Of a DNA stretch of 64,000 nucleotides, positions 33,501 to 41,133 are shown one piece after another. The translations under genes were made by a program, and so were the position numbers. A model generated the notes under the pieces. The model ran no database searches, was not told where the DNA came from, and saw only the letters and a list, made by a program, of their open reading frames with translations. Each line of letters starts with the position of its first letter. Positions within the stretch are counted from its first letter, which is position 1. The DNA comes from Rhodocyclaceae bacterium (GTDB lineage: Bacteria > Pseudomonadota > Gammaproteobacteria > Burkholderiales > Rhodocyclaceae), in the NCBI GenBank assembly GCA_016791105.1, contig JAEUNM010000054.1:59274-123273 (forward strand), read 5' to 3'.

Positions 33501-34192
33501 GACACGTCAGGGGCGATGCCGCCTTCCGCCAGGGCTTCCAGCATGCCCAGCGACACCCACCAGAAGGCCCGCGTCGCAGCGGTGGGTTGGCTGCGTTCTA
33601 TGGCTGCCACGGCGTCGCACATGGTGCGCAGCCCGCTGCGGTCTTTCGGGTTACGCAGCCAGGTGAGCAGACCGCGCTGAAACTGTGCGCGCTGGGTTCG
33701 CAACAGTCGCGCAAGATCGAGCGGAGACAGTTGCGGCCCCGGCACTGAAGGTTTGGGCGGCCGCAGCGTGAGGTCCGGGAAAAATAGGTCGGACGCCACC
33801 GGCGTGGGCTCGCCACGCAATTCCTGGATGGCCGCGTACAACGGCATGAGGGTGAGTGGCTGGTTGGACGATCCATTGACAAGATCGTCCAGAAACTGAC
33901 GCACCACGGGCAGACTGCGGCGCGCTGCCGACAGCGCCTGGTCGCGCGCCTTGATGCGGCCCGCGGCCAGTTCGCTCAGCATTTCTTCGAGCGCGGTGCA
34001 GAACTGCGTGATGCCATCCAGCCCTACGATAGAGAGGGCGCCACGAGCCTGGTGCAGATGGGTGGTGGCAAATTTGATCTGTTCCGCACTGGCGTCGGAA
34101 CCAAGCGCTTCCTGCGCCCGATTCAAGGCGAGATCGATTTCTCCCTTGACCCAGATCAGTGGCCCCAGATCGACGTCGGCACTGGCGCTCAT
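27560..34192 (-). CDS. pilL: Chemosensory hybrid histidine kinase PilL/ChpA
   Basis: A 2210-aa CheA-type kinase for type IV pilus signalling. Domains run from N-terminal Hpt-like segments (degenerate, HLHQARGALSIVG near residue 47), to Hpt modules near 714 (FHTLKGSGRMVG), 1097 (AHTLAGISRTVG) and 1511 (LLHTIKGSARMAG). The kinase core follows (N box HLVRNAVAHGIE near 1790, G box AGRGVGMDVV), then a CheW-like domain and a C-terminal receiver with DD near 2090 and phospho-acceptor LLDIEMPRMDG near 2133. Acidic Pro/Glu linkers include a six-copy repeat at about 1224-1414. It would take input from PilJ through PilI and phosphorylate PilG and PilH. Confidence 0.95.
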   Translation of the reverse strand: MSASADVDLGPLIWVKGEIDLALNRAQEALGSDASAEQIKFATTHLHQARGALSIVGLDGITQFCTALEEMLSELAAGRIKARDQALSAARRSLPVVRQFLDDLVNGSSNQPLTLMPLYAAIQELRGEPTPVASDLFFPDLTLRPPKPSVPGPQLSPLDLARLLRTQRAQFQRGLLTWLRNPKDRSGLRTMCDAVAAIERSQPTAATRAFWWVSLGMLEALAEGGIAPDVSVKRLCARIDLQMRRLMEGSRTVAERLLRDTLYQVATAKSHGAQVEQVRTTYQLEKLIPSGPANVELEPLKPVLRQLRETLQNAKDAWNRFSAGAAIGLPQFHDRISTLNERVGELREEGIARLAGALLEVAVSLRKNPLLQSDSLSMELATALLVAEAALDQFGRYSNELPPQMQVMADRLRAILAGRPLGELELAALSDMSRRAQERLFMSQLAREIQTNLAQIEQALDAFFRDNARRGDLVGLSAPIKQVEGALQVLGEQRAVDLLRGCARQIRQFAQTGASFASADFEDLAHKLSALGFFVDALQHGPADLDAILAPKAAPAEEEEAEPEAPAASLEAELAQQREAANALAAQLKEKPQDAQLIEELKGKVETIRQDASLIADAKLESDAAAALAALREAPENVGAALANLAQPKNEVAAPSADTMRLAAAPAAELDAELLGIFIEEAHEVLGTIASQLQEARQEPHRFDVLTTIRRGFHTLKGSGRMVGLRDFGEAAWAVEQLMNRWLQLEKHGNDGLFGVISNAHTLFSAWVAQLEAGGPASRDAAALIGAADRMRQELDGGEEPTLISVPAAPPASAPPPAPAAPAAEPEFDPMAATDVVGISDHLTFDLEPPPSQPSDLGIDFDWNPSKRPPPDKPAAREVDPNATLVVDINDFALDIEPAPAPSAAPQTDMSSTMVVDINSFDVDLDLVPEAAPSAANVDRKPAAPDMDSMAAATQIMDFANLAAQADAMAQEAPSSLNVDIDFAAVPDQEAIVVTLDEADDLSLDLDAAPDFDLGAAPEPPPAVAGSGATGTQAASPPPSDEAPDNEVQLGEARISRSLFDLYCSECRTHLAVLQQELHALQENPDAAPGEPLVRAAHTLAGISRTVGVQPIADLARALEHAAEAFRTQFLAPQAQEQLLFAEAIDELERQAATVTLMREPAADPDLVASLNALTADLARKAITGTTATPGAASGDGMLDLTADADASDELVLLDLEEPEAPAAEQPAIDLEFGEEPTVLDLEAPEAPEAPAVELAPAEPPVIDLEFGEEPAVLDLEAPEAPEAPTVELAPDEPPAIDLEFGEEPALLDLEAPEAPVAPAVQLPPAEPPVIDLEFGEEPALLDLEAPGAPVAPAVELPPAEPPVIDLEFAEEPALLDLEAPAAPAVEPPPAEPAEIDLEFAEAPALLDLEPPATPAPDLPPAAAPVEPMQPASGMSAQIAPQVAAPAAKAAEDDRRKHRVQDDIDPQLLPIFIEEGQDLLRNMGKTLRDWKDLPQDPDAARQMLRLLHTIKGSARMAGAMSYGELIHAMEGRVESAVAEQAITPAFFDDFDNSFDRANLLMERLERGEPLVDQAESAPEQQVAAEIAEEEAATPGLARATLRVAAQLIDRFVNEAGEISIARTRIEAEIRTLRRSLLDLTENVIRLRNQLREVEIQAESQMLSRIAQAEAQHTSFDPLEMDRFTRLQELTRMMAESVGDVTTVQQTLLRNLDNAEAATHAQSRLNRELSQALMGVRLVPFDTLSDRLYRIVRQAAKEMSKKVNLDIRGGQTEFDREVLEKMTGPIEHLVRNAVAHGIETADLRLARGKAETGQITLLVGQEGNEVYLELSDDGGGLDFDAIRRRGVERGLLAPDAEADSTQLTQLIFEPGFTTVQQLSELAGRGVGMDVVKSETTTLGGRLEVSTEPGGGTHVRIYLPQTLALMQAVLLGIAGRTYAVPSAMVEQVAELKPAAGTNLRLTGYREWQNNRYTYRYAAHLFGWRERAPAGDQSTWVLLLRAGTQRVAMEVDVMRGNQEVVVKQIGQQLSRVPGIAGATVLGDGELVLIINPITLVDREARTAAAAAAAAAGGTALPEPVAVQAPQVPLVMVVDDSLTVRKITTRLLEREGYRVVTAKDGVDALEQLLNTVPDVMLLDIEMPRMDGFDVTRNVRADANLKHLPIIMITSRSADKHRNYAAEIGVNHYLGKPYVEEELLRLVAQFTGREIDAAS
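29950..30520 (-). repeat. Six-copy in-frame repeat inside pilL
   Basis: About six tandem copies of a unit of roughly 34-36 codons, each with the pattern IDLEFGEEPALLDLEAP followed by a Pro/Ala/Val spacer. Copies are nearly identical in the centre and decay at both edges. This is an acidic, extended linker between the Hpt domains near 1097 and 1511. The near-identity suggests recent expansion, and copy number may differ between strains. Confidence 0.9.
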
Positions 34193-34218
34193 GACGGCAT
34201 CCTGTGAAAAATCCAGCG

Positions 34219-36345
34219 TTATACCTTGAAGCCGGCGACCGAGCCTTTCAGTTCAACCGCCAAATCCGCGAGCTGCCCGATCGACAGGGCAGTTTGTTGC
34301 GTACCCAAGGTCGTCTGTTCATTCACCTTCAGGATACTCTGCATGGTGCCGGCAACCGTCGTCGCGCGCTCCGCCTGACGTTGCGTGGCGTTGGAAATTT
34401 CTTCAATCAGGCGTGCGAGCTGTGTCGACACCGAGGAAATTTCGGACAGTGCCTGACCGGCGGCGTCGGAAAGTTTGGCCCCTTCCACCACGTTGCGGGT
34501 GGAGTTTTCCATGGCCGCCACGGCATCTGCCGTGTCGGTCTGAATCGTTTTCACGATGGCCGCGATCTGTTTCGTCGCTTCACCGGAACGTTCCGCCAGA
34601 CGCTGCACTTCTTCCGCAACCACGGTAAATCCGCGCCCGGCTTCACCCGCGCTCGCTGCCTGGATGGCGGCGTTCAAGGCCAGCACGTTGGTCTGTTCGG
34701 TAATGTCGGAAATAAGTTCCACGATTTCACCGATTTCCTGCGAGGACTCGCCCAGCCGCTTGATCCGCTTGGAGGTGTCCTGAATCTGCTCGCGGATTTC
34801 GTCCATGCCCTTGATCGAGTTCTGTACGGCCGTTGCGCCGTTCTGGGCAGCGTTCAGCGCCTGCCGGGCAACCTGGGCGGAGCGCATGGCTTCAGAGGAC
34901 ACGCCGGTCATCTGATGGGCCATTTCCAGCACCGACTGGCCGGCGGTCTGAATTTCGTGCGATTGGCGGGCGGTGGCGACGAGCAGTTCGCTGGTGCTTT
35001 TTTGCGCAGCTTCGGATGCCGCGCTCACGCGTCCGGCGGCGTCGTTGATGCGGTTCACCAACACGGAAAGTTCTTCAATCGTGTAATTCACCGAGTCCGC
35101 GATGGCGCCCGTGATGTCCTCGCTCACCGTTGCGCGCACGGTCAAATCGCCGTCGGCCAAGTCGCCCATTTCGTTCATGAGACGCAAAATGGCCTGCTGG
35201 GTAACTTCTTTTTCGCGCTGGGCGTCTTGCGCGCTGCGTTCCGCAACTTCGCGCTGGCGTTTCTGGTCGTCGATGTAAATTTTGGCGGCGAAACCCAGAA
35301 TGAGCAGGCCCAGCAGGCCGAATATCGCGGCCACGATGGAGCCGGCGGCCTGAATCGGATATTCGGTGCGGTAGGCGCCGGCCAGAGCGTCGATATCTTT
35401 CTGCAGGGAGGGGTGGATTTTCAGCACTTCACCGCCGGATTCCTTGGCATTGGCGAGCGGGAACAGGCCTTTCACCATGGCGCTCATGGGCGTATCGACG
35501 GTGGTGAAGGAGTTGTTCAGGTCGGTCAGCAATTTCACGCCATCGGCATCGGTGGTGGCGGCGATCTTGAGCTTTTCGCTGCCATTGATGAGTACAGCGA
35601 GCAGGCCGCGGATTTTCGTAAGATCTTCGGCCAGTGCGAAACTTCGGTTGGGGCCGACGAAATCAGGAGACAGCAGGCCATTCGCGGTTTTGCCGAGGCG
35701 CTGCAAGGCCTGCGCCAGATCATTGGCGGCGCGCAGTTCGGCCGGGTTTTTGGATTGTGCCTTCAGTTCCACGAGCTGATCGGCCAGCGTGGATAGCGTG
35801 CGGTCCTGTTCGTCCAGCACGTCCACCGATTTACGCATGCCGCCCAGCAATACCTTGCCCTGCAGCAAGGTGTTGATTTCCTGGCTGGAGGCCTTCCAGT
35901 CCTTGCCCAATTGTTCGAGCGGTGCCTGGATGGGTTCGGGACTTTTCGGTACGAACTGGTCGTCTATCGTGCCGCCTTCGATCAGCGCTTTAAGCACCAG
36001 GGCAAACCTGTCGTGCGCCTGTTTGATTTCGGCGAACGCGCTGTCCTGACCGCGCAGCGCGCCTGCCGTCGAATTGGCGATCAGCAAGCTTTGTGTGCGC
36101 AAGTCATCGACGGCGGACTGGTAATTGGTGGCAAGACGCGCATTGCTGGCGTCCTGGTTGAGCAGGAAGCCCGACAGCAGCAGGAATACGACGAAAACCG
36201 CGGTCAGGATGTACAACTGACGCGTGGTGGACGTCTGCGTGCCGTCGCCACCCAGGGCGCCGCGCAGGCGCCCGGCCTCAGCTTCCTGGCCGGCGGCGGC
36301 ATCGTCCGCGCTTTTTGGCTTGCGGGAAAACAGGGTCAGTGCCAT
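34219..36345 (-). CDS. pilJ: Methyl-accepting chemotaxis protein PilJ
   Basis: A 708-aa transducer with transmembrane segments at about 43-62 ([20 protein letters not shown]) and 335-355. Between them is a large periplasmic region with two helical PilJ-type sensor modules ([20 protein letters not shown] ...). After TM2 come HAMP-like sequence and a signalling hairpin whose tip reads [26 protein letters not shown]. In Pseudomonas PilJ senses surface contact or PilA and drives twitching responses through PilL. It is 26 bp upstream of pilL. Confidence 0.95.
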   Translation of the reverse strand: MALTLFSRKPKSADDAAAGQEAEAGRLRGALGGDGTQTSTTRQLYILTAVFVVFLLLSGFLLNQDASNARLATNYQSAVDDLRTQSLLIANSTAGALRGQDSAFAEIKQAHDRFALVLKALIEGGTIDDQFVPKSPEPIQAPLEQLGKDWKASSQEINTLLQGKVLLGGMRKSVDVLDEQDRTLSTLADQLVELKAQSKNPAELRAANDLAQALQRLGKTANGLLSPDFVGPNRSFALAEDLTKIRGLLAVLINGSEKLKIAATTDADGVKLLTDLNNSFTTVDTPMSAMVKGLFPLANAKESGGEVLKIHPSLQKDIDALAGAYRTEYPIQAAGSIVAAIFGLLGLLILGFAAKIYIDDQKRQREVAERSAQDAQREKEVTQQAILRLMNEMGDLADGDLTVRATVSEDITGAIADSVNYTIEELSVLVNRINDAAGRVSAASEAAQKSTSELLVATARQSHEIQTAGQSVLEMAHQMTGVSSEAMRSAQVARQALNAAQNGATAVQNSIKGMDEIREQIQDTSKRIKRLGESSQEIGEIVELISDITEQTNVLALNAAIQAASAGEAGRGFTVVAEEVQRLAERSGEATKQIAAIVKTIQTDTADAVAAMENSTRNVVEGAKLSDAAGQALSEISSVSTQLARLIEEISNATQRQAERATTVAGTMQSILKVNEQTTLGTQQTALSIGQLADLAVELKGSVAGFKV

Positions 36346-36397
36346 CGAATTCCTCCAATTTTTGTCATCACCGCGGCTACGGCTGTCGGGGCGGCAT

Positions 36398-36910
36398 TCA
36401 TGCAGTCACGTCCAGAAATCGGTCTTCCGCAAATAGCTCGCGCAGTTTCAGGCGGCGCCAAGTGCGGCCCTGCAGGTCACGCAGGCATTCGCCCACCCAG
36501 GGGCGGGCGTCTTCCGTTCCTGCGGCCGGCTCGAAATCGTCCGGGTTGCGCAGGCCCAGCGCGCGCCGCACCAGTAGCGCGCTATTGATGCCGAAGCGCG
36601 CATGCGGCAGCAGTATGCGCGACTCGCCACTCTGGGCGACGCGGTCGCCGCCCTGGAAAGCGGCAAAATCGACCACGCTCCAGAGCGAACCGCGGATATT
36701 CGCCAAGCCCAGGTACCAGGGTTTGGTGATCGGAACCGAGGTGATGGGCGGGACCGGCAGAATTTCGCCGGAATCGGCCAGATCGATCACCCAGAATTCC
36801 TCCCCGGCCTGCAGTCCCAACATGGCACGCTGTTCGCCGCCGCGTTGGGCGCTGGCAAGCCGCTGGGCGAGGCTGGCCTGGAATTCGCGCAGGCTGATCT
36901 TTTTGGCCAT
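36398..36910 (-). CDS. pilI: CheW-like adaptor PilI
   Basis: A 170-aa single CheW domain ([20 protein letters not shown], then [18 protein letters not shown]), the coupling protein between PilJ and PilL. The start at 36910 ([18 protein letters not shown]) fits the usual PilI N-terminus; longer in-frame starts would overlap pilH. Gaps to neighbours are 17 and 52 bp, consistent with one operon. Confidence 0.9.
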   Translation of the reverse strand: MAKKISLREFQASLAQRLASAQRGGEQRAMLGLQAGEEFWVIDLADSGEILPVPPITSVPITKPWYLGLANIRGSLWSVVDFAAFQGGDRVAQSGESRILLPHARFGINSALLVRRALGLRNPDDFEPAAGTEDARPWVGECLRDLQGRTWRRLKLRELFAEDRFLDVTA

Positions 36911-36927
36911 CGGGCGATTTGCTCCGC

Positions 36928-37290
36928 TCAGAGCGACTGAATGCGTGCCAGCAGATCGGACAGGTTGACCGGCTTCACCATGTAATCCAGTGCGCCTTGC
37001 CGCATGCCCCAGATTTTGTCGGTGGGCTGGTCCTTGCTGGTGCACATGATGACGGGAATTTTGCGCGTCGCCTCGTCGCGCGAAATTGTCCGCGTGGCCT
37101 GATAGCCATTGATGCCGGGCATCACCACGTCCATAAGTATCAGGTCCGGCCGCTCCGAGCGTGCTTTTTCAATGGCGTCTTCGCCGCTATCGGCGGTGAC
37201 GACGTCGTAACCGTTCTTGATGAGGAATTCGGTCAGAACCTGGCGTTCCACGGCCGAATCGTCCACCACGAGTACTTTCTTGACCGCCAT
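36928..37290 (-). CDS. pilH: Response regulator PilH
   Basis: A 120-aa stand-alone receiver: acidic pocket VVDDS (residues 8-12), phospho-acceptor aspartate in ILMDVVMPGINGYQ, CTSKDQ and the conserved KP lysine (YMVKPVNL). PilH is one of two receivers, with PilG, that balance pilus extension and retraction. It lies between pilG and pilI with 22- and 17-bp gaps. Confidence 0.93.
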   Translation of the reverse strand: MAVKKVLVVDDSAVERQVLTEFLIKNGYDVVTADSGEDAIEKARSERPDLILMDVVMPGINGYQATRTISRDEATRKIPVIMCTSKDQPTDKIWGMRQGALDYMVKPVNLSDLLARIQSL

Positions 37291-37312
37291 GAAACCCTCC
37301 TATTGCAATCCG

Positions 37313-37708
37313 TCATCTGTTGTTGCGCGCATGGGTGGCGACTGCCTGCAGAAGGCTATCCTTCGTGAAAGGTTTGGTCAGATATTCGTCCGACCCGACC
37401 ATGCGGCCACGCGCGCGATCGAACAGGCCATCCTTGGAGGACAGCATTATCACAGGCGTGGCGCGCAATTTGGCGTTTTTCTTGATCAGTGCGCAGGTCT
37501 GGTAGCCGTCCAGACGCGGCATCATGATGTCGCAGAATATGACTTGCGGATGGTGGTCGGCGATTTTCGCGAGGGCGTCGAAGCCGTCTTCGGCCAGGAC
37601 GACCTGGCAGCCGGCCTGCACCAGAAAAATTTCCGCGCTGCGACGGATGGTGTTGCTGTCGTCTATCACCATCACTTTGACGCCGCTGAGATTTACCGCT
37701 TCTGCCAC
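37313..37708 (-). CDS. pilG: Response regulator PilG
   Basis: A 131-aa stand-alone receiver beginning MAEAVNLSGVKVMVIDDSNT, with the phospho-acceptor in VIFCDIMMPRLDGYQ and the lysine in YLTKPFTKD. The N-terminal extension and the TIRRSAEIFL helix are typical of PilG. It is the first gene of the pil chemosensory unit, 87 bp downstream of the rubredoxin gene. Confidence 0.93.
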   Translation of the reverse strand: MAEAVNLSGVKVMVIDDSNTIRRSAEIFLVQAGCQVVLAEDGFDALAKIADHHPQVIFCDIMMPRLDGYQTCALIKKNAKLRATPVIMLSSKDGLFDRARGRMVGSDEYLTKPFTKDSLLQAVATHARNNR

Positions 37709-37795
37709 CTTGGTCTCCTCACCGGTGCCGGCGTCGCTGCGGTTTCAGTCGGCCTGCGGCCGCTACCGCCTCCCCGCGGCCGGCCCGGCGGAATT

Positions 37796-37984
37796 TCATA
37801 TCTGCACCATTTCGAAATCGTCCTTGCGGGCGCCGCATTCGGGGCAGGTCCAGTTGGGCGGGACGTCGTCCCAGCGTGTGCCCGGGGCTATGCCTTCGCT
37901 CGGAATGCCTGCCGCTTCGTCATAAATGTAGCCGCAAATCAGGCACATGAAAGTTCGGTAGGTTACCGCGACCGAGTGATTCAT
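37796..37984 (-). CDS. Rubredoxin
   Basis: A 62-aa protein with the iron-binding pair CLICGYIYDE and CPECGARKDDFE plus PPNWTCP, the complete rubredoxin signature. An alternative start at the internal methionine gives about 50 residues; the longer form adds only a short N-terminal tail (MNHSVAVTYRTF). It carries single electrons in the cytoplasm. A rubredoxin gene next to pilG, facing thiD, is a recurrent betaproteobacterial arrangement, which supports the lineage guess. A functional link to pili is not known. Confidence 0.93.
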   Translation of the reverse strand: MNHSVAVTYRTFMCLICGYIYDEAAGIPSEGIAPGTRWDDVPPNWTCPECGARKDDFEMVQI

Positions 37985-38059
37985 GGGTGTCCGGACAGTT
38001 TTGTTAAAATCCGCCGCATCTTACCGCATTTGACTTGGCGCGTCGCGCGCCGCGCGACC
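37985..38059. promoter_or_regulatory. Divergent promoter region, rubredoxin/thiD
   Basis: 75 bp between divergent starts, containing TAAAAT (38005-38010), a plausible rightward -10 element for the thiD-thiE-hemL unit. No good -35 is seen at 17 bp. A TPP riboswitch would be expected upstream of many thi operons, but the gap is too short and lacks its consensus. Confidence 0.35.
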
Positions 38060-38881
38060 ATGTCTGTCCCATTTCCGTCTATTCCGCCCGTGGTGCTGGT
38101 GTTCGCCGCCAGCGATCCTACCGGCGGCGCCGGGCTTCAAGCCGACGTCATGAGCCTCGCGGCGCTGGGGGTGCATGCGGCAAGCGCTCTGACCGGCGTG
38201 ACGGTGCAGGATAGCGCCGGGGTGTATGAGGTCGTCCCCCTGCCGGGTGATCTGGTGGAGCGCCAGGCGCGCGTGCTGCTGGCGGATATCCCGGTGGCCG
38301 CCTTCAAGCTGGGTGTACTGGCCAGCACCGCTGCGGTGCATGCAGTCGCCCGCGTGCTGGCGGCATACCCGCAACTGCCGGTGGTATTTGATCCCGTGCT
38401 GGCATCCGGACGCGGCGATGCATTTGCCGGCGCCGAACTGATCGCTGCGATGCGCGCGCACATCCTGCCCCTGACCTGGCTCGCCACGCCCAACAGTATT
38501 GAGGCGCGCCGCCTCGCCTGCCTGTCCGAGAACGCAGGGCTGGACGCGGCGGCGGCGGAACTGTGCGCTGCGGGGGCACGCAATGTATTGGTCACCGGCA
38601 CGCACGAGGCGGGTGCCGAGGTCGTTAACTCCTTGCATGGCGAAAACGGCGCCCGGCGCTTCGCCTGGCCGCGCCTGGCCGGTGAATTCCATGGTTCCGG
38701 CTGCACGCTCGCCGCGGCCTGCGCGGGGTGGCTCGCGCGCGGGGCGTCCATGCAGGAGGCGGTGGAGCGGGCGCAGCAATTTACCTGGGCGGCGCTCGCC
38801 GGGGCGCATGCGCTGGGGCGCGCGCAGCGTATCCCGGACCGTTCTTATGCGCTGCGGCAGAGGGATGGCGGTAATGTCTGA
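38060..38881 (+). CDS. thiD: Hydroxymethylpyrimidine/phosphomethylpyrimidine kinase ThiD
   Basis: A 273-aa ribokinase-fold enzyme. It has the substrate and anion-hole segments AASDPTGGAGLQADVMSLAA (residues 16-35), DPVLASGRGD, and the catalytic GEFHGSGCTLAAACA. It performs two phosphorylations of HMP to give HMP-PP for thiamine synthesis. It is first of a four-gene unit with overlapping junctions; its last 8 bp overlap thiE. Confidence 0.9.
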   Translation: MSVPFPSIPPVVLVFAASDPTGGAGLQADVMSLAALGVHAASALTGVTVQDSAGVYEVVPLPGDLVERQARVLLADIPVAAFKLGVLASTAAVHAVARVLAAYPQLPVVFDPVLASGRGDAFAGAELIAAMRAHILPLTWLATPNSIEARRLACLSENAGLDAAAAELCAAGARNVLVTGTHEAGAEVVNSLHGENGARRFAWPRLAGEFHGSGCTLAAACAGWLARGASMQEAVERAQQFTWAALAGAHALGRAQRIPDRSYALRQRDGGNV

Positions 38882-39515
38882 ATTGCGCGGCTTATACGTG
38901 GTGACGCCGGATGGCATCGGCGACGATGGACTGTTGGCGGCGACCGAGCAGGCGCTCGGCAATGGTGCCGCGCTGCTGCAATATCGCGACAAACTAAGTT
39001 CGCCCGTGCGGCAGGCCGAGCGGGCACGCGCCCTGGTGGCGCTGGCGCGGCGTCATGGGGTGCCCATTATCGTCAATGACGACGTGCAGCTCGCGAGTGC
39101 CGTCGGTGCGGACGGGGTGCACCTGGGGCGCGACGACGACGATCCGGTGGCGGCCAGGCAATTACTCGGTGCCGCGGCGATCGTGGGCGTGTCATGCTAT
39201 GACGAGTGGGCGCGCGCGGAATGGGCGCAAGCGGCGGGCGCAAGCTATATCGCCTTTGGCGCGCTGTTCGGATCGCCCACCAAACCCGCCGCACCGGTGG
39301 CGCCGCTCGACTTGTTGATGCGCGCGAAGCGGCGCTGGCCGCAACTTGCGCTGTGCGGCATAGGTGGCATCACGCTCGCCAACGCGCCCGGCGCCATCGC
39401 CGCCGGGGCGGATCTGGTGGCGGTCATTAGTGATATTTATCAGGCTGCCGAAATCGGTCCGCGCGCGGCCGCATTTCGGCAACTATTCGTGGGGGTACCG
39501 CATGAGCAACACTAA
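38874..39515 (+). CDS. thiE: Thiamine-phosphate synthase ThiE
   Basis: A 213-aa TIM-barrel enzyme with [40 protein letters not shown] and GIGGIT, the phosphate-binding and catalytic loops of ThiE. It joins HMP-PP to thiazole phosphate. The start at 38874 is chosen because AGAGGGA lies 9 bases upstream, while the alternative ATG at 38865 has no space for a ribosome-binding site. The stop lies inside hemL, overlapping by 14 bp. Confidence 0.9.
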   Translation: MSELRGLYVVTPDGIGDDGLLAATEQALGNGAALLQYRDKLSSPVRQAERARALVALARRHGVPIIVNDDVQLASAVGADGVHLGRDDDDPVAARQLLGAAAIVGVSCYDEWARAEWAQAAGASYIAFGALFGSPTKPAAPVAPLDLLMRAKRRWPQLALCGIGGITLANAPGAIAAGADLVAVISDIYQAAEIGPRAAAFRQLFVGVPHEQH

Positions 39516-40791
39516 CGAGAGCCTTTTCGAACGCGCCGGCGAGTCCATACCGGGCGGCGTCAATTCGCCGGTACGGGCATTTCGCTCGGTGGGCGGTTGC
39601 CCGCGCTTTTTCGTGTCCGGCGCGGGGGCGCGACTAAGCGACGCGGAAGGCCGCAGCTATATCGACTATGTCGGGTCCTGGGGGCCGGCCATCGCCGGGC
39701 ACGCCCATCCCGACGTCGTGGCGGCCGTGCAGCAGGCTGCCGCGCGCGGCTTGTCTTTCGGCGCGCCGACACCGGATGAAACGGAATTGGCGGAACTGAT
39801 CCGTTCGCACCTTCCATCCATGGAAATGCTGCGCCTGGTCAGTTCCGGCACCGAAGCGACCATGAGCGCAATACGGCTCGCGCGCGGCTATACGGGCCGC
39901 GACGCGATCATAAAGTTCGACGGCTGTTATCACGGCCACGCCGATAGTTTGCTGGTGAAAGCCGGTTCCGGCCTGCTCACTTTCGGCAACCCCAGCTCGG
40001 CCGGCGTGCCGGAAGATTTTGCGCGCCATACCATGGTGCTCGATTACAACGACGTCGAACAGGTCGAAGCGACTTTCCGCAGCGCCGGCGAGCGCATCGC
40101 GGCGGTGATCGTGGAGCCGGTAGCCGGCAACATGAATCTGGTTGCACCGGCGCCGGGCTATCTCGTGCGCCTGCGCGAACTGTGCTCGCAGTTCGGTGCC
40201 TTGCTCATATTCGACGAAGTCATGACCGGCTTTCGGGTTGGCCTGGGCGGCGCCCAGACGCTGTACGGCGTGAGGCCGGATTTGACTACCCTGGGCAAGG
40301 TGATAGGCGGCGGCATGCCGGTCGGCGCCTTCGGCGGCCCGCGCGAGGTCATGCAGAAAATCGCACCGCTCGGGCCGGTCTATCAGGCTGGCACGCTTTC
40401 GGGCAACCCGGTGGCGGTGGCGGCCGGTCTGGCCACCCTGCGCATCGTGGGCCAGCCGGGGTTTTATGAGCGCCTGGCTGCCTCGACCCGGGCGCTCACC
40501 GAAGGCTTGTGTGCCGCGGCGCAGGATGCCGGCGTGGAATTTTCGGCACAGGCGGTGGGCGGCATGTTCGGGCTGTATTTCCGCGCTGCGCCGCCGCGCA
40601 ATCTGGCACAAGTCATGCAGGGCGATACGGCGCGCTTCAACCGCTTTTTCCACGCCATGCTGGCGCGCGGCATTTATCTCGCGCCCTCTGCCTACGAGGC
40701 CGGCTTCGTATCAGCGGCGCACGACGCCGAAACGTTGGCGCAAACGCTGGCCGCGGCGCGTGCCAGTTTCGCCGAATTGACGTCGGCGTGA
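39502..40791 (+). CDS. hemL: Glutamate-1-semialdehyde 2,1-aminomutase HemL
   Basis: A 429-aa PLP enzyme of normal length. It begins [20 protein letters not shown] and carries [29 protein letters not shown], the cofactor aspartate in [13 protein letters not shown] and the Schiff-base lysine in [14 protein letters not shown]. It makes 5-aminolevulinate for haem by the C5 route. That suggests glutamyl-tRNA-dependent haem synthesis, normal for betaproteobacteria. It is embedded between thiE and a small exporter gene with overlapping codons on both sides. Confidence 0.95.
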   Translation: MSNTNESLFERAGESIPGGVNSPVRAFRSVGGCPRFFVSGAGARLSDAEGRSYIDYVGSWGPAIAGHAHPDVVAAVQQAAARGLSFGAPTPDETELAELIRSHLPSMEMLRLVSSGTEATMSAIRLARGYTGRDAIIKFDGCYHGHADSLLVKAGSGLLTFGNPSSAGVPEDFARHTMVLDYNDVEQVEATFRSAGERIAAVIVEPVAGNMNLVAPAPGYLVRLRELCSQFGALLIFDEVMTGFRVGLGGAQTLYGVRPDLTTLGKVIGGGMPVGAFGGPREVMQKIAPLGPVYQAGTLSGNPVAVAAGLATLRIVGQPGFYERLAASTRALTEGLCAAAQDAGVEFSAQAVGGMFGLYFRAAPPRNLAQVMQGDTARFNRFFHAMLARGIYLAPSAYEAGFVSAAHDAETLAQTLAAARASFAELTSA

Positions 40792-41123
40792 ACCCGGGCG
40801 GCGCCTGGGCGGTGCTGTTGGCCGCCGCCGCCTGTGAGGTCGGCTGGGCGGTCGCGCTCAAATACGCTCAGGGCTGGAGCCGCCTTTTCCCTGCGGCGAT
40901 GGCGCTCATCCTGATGGTGGCTTCGGTGCTGTTGCTCGAACGCGCCATGCGCGAAATTCCGGTCGGCACCGCTTATGCGGTGTGGACCGGGCTGGGCGCG
41001 GTGGGAACCGCGCTGGCCGGCATTTACCTGTTCGACGAACCGCGCACGGCTGCGCGCCTTGCCAGCATGGCACTGATACTTGCCGGCATCGTGGGGCTCA
41101 AGCTATTCGGCAGCGCGCATTGA
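40788..41123 (+). CDS. sugE: SMR-family exporter, SugE/Gdx type
   Basis: A 111-aa protein with four transmembrane segments. The glutamate in [16 protein letters not shown] (near residue 16) and the motif [20 protein letters not shown] are diagnostic of the guanidinium exporter (Gdx/SugE) subgroup rather than polyaromatic EmrE. It starts with GTG that overlaps the hemL stop (GTGA), so it is translated by coupling and lacks its own leader. Guanidinium export is the family function; coupling to hemL is unusual. Confidence 0.85.
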   Translation: MNPGGAWAVLLAAAACEVGWAVALKYAQGWSRLFPAAMALILMVASVLLLERAMREIPVGTAYAVWTGLGAVGTALAGIYLFDEPRTAARLASMALILAGIVGLKLFGSAH

Positions 41124-41133
41124 GCGCCGGCTA

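Noticed and set aside
37985..38059. TPP riboswitch upstream of thiD
   Set aside because: The gap is 75 bp and lacks the conserved CUGAGA-type and other TPP consensus segments.
40700..40788. Guanidine riboswitch upstream of the SugE/Gdx gene
   Set aside because: The gene starts inside the hemL stop codon, leaving no leader RNA; the sequence before it is hemL coding.
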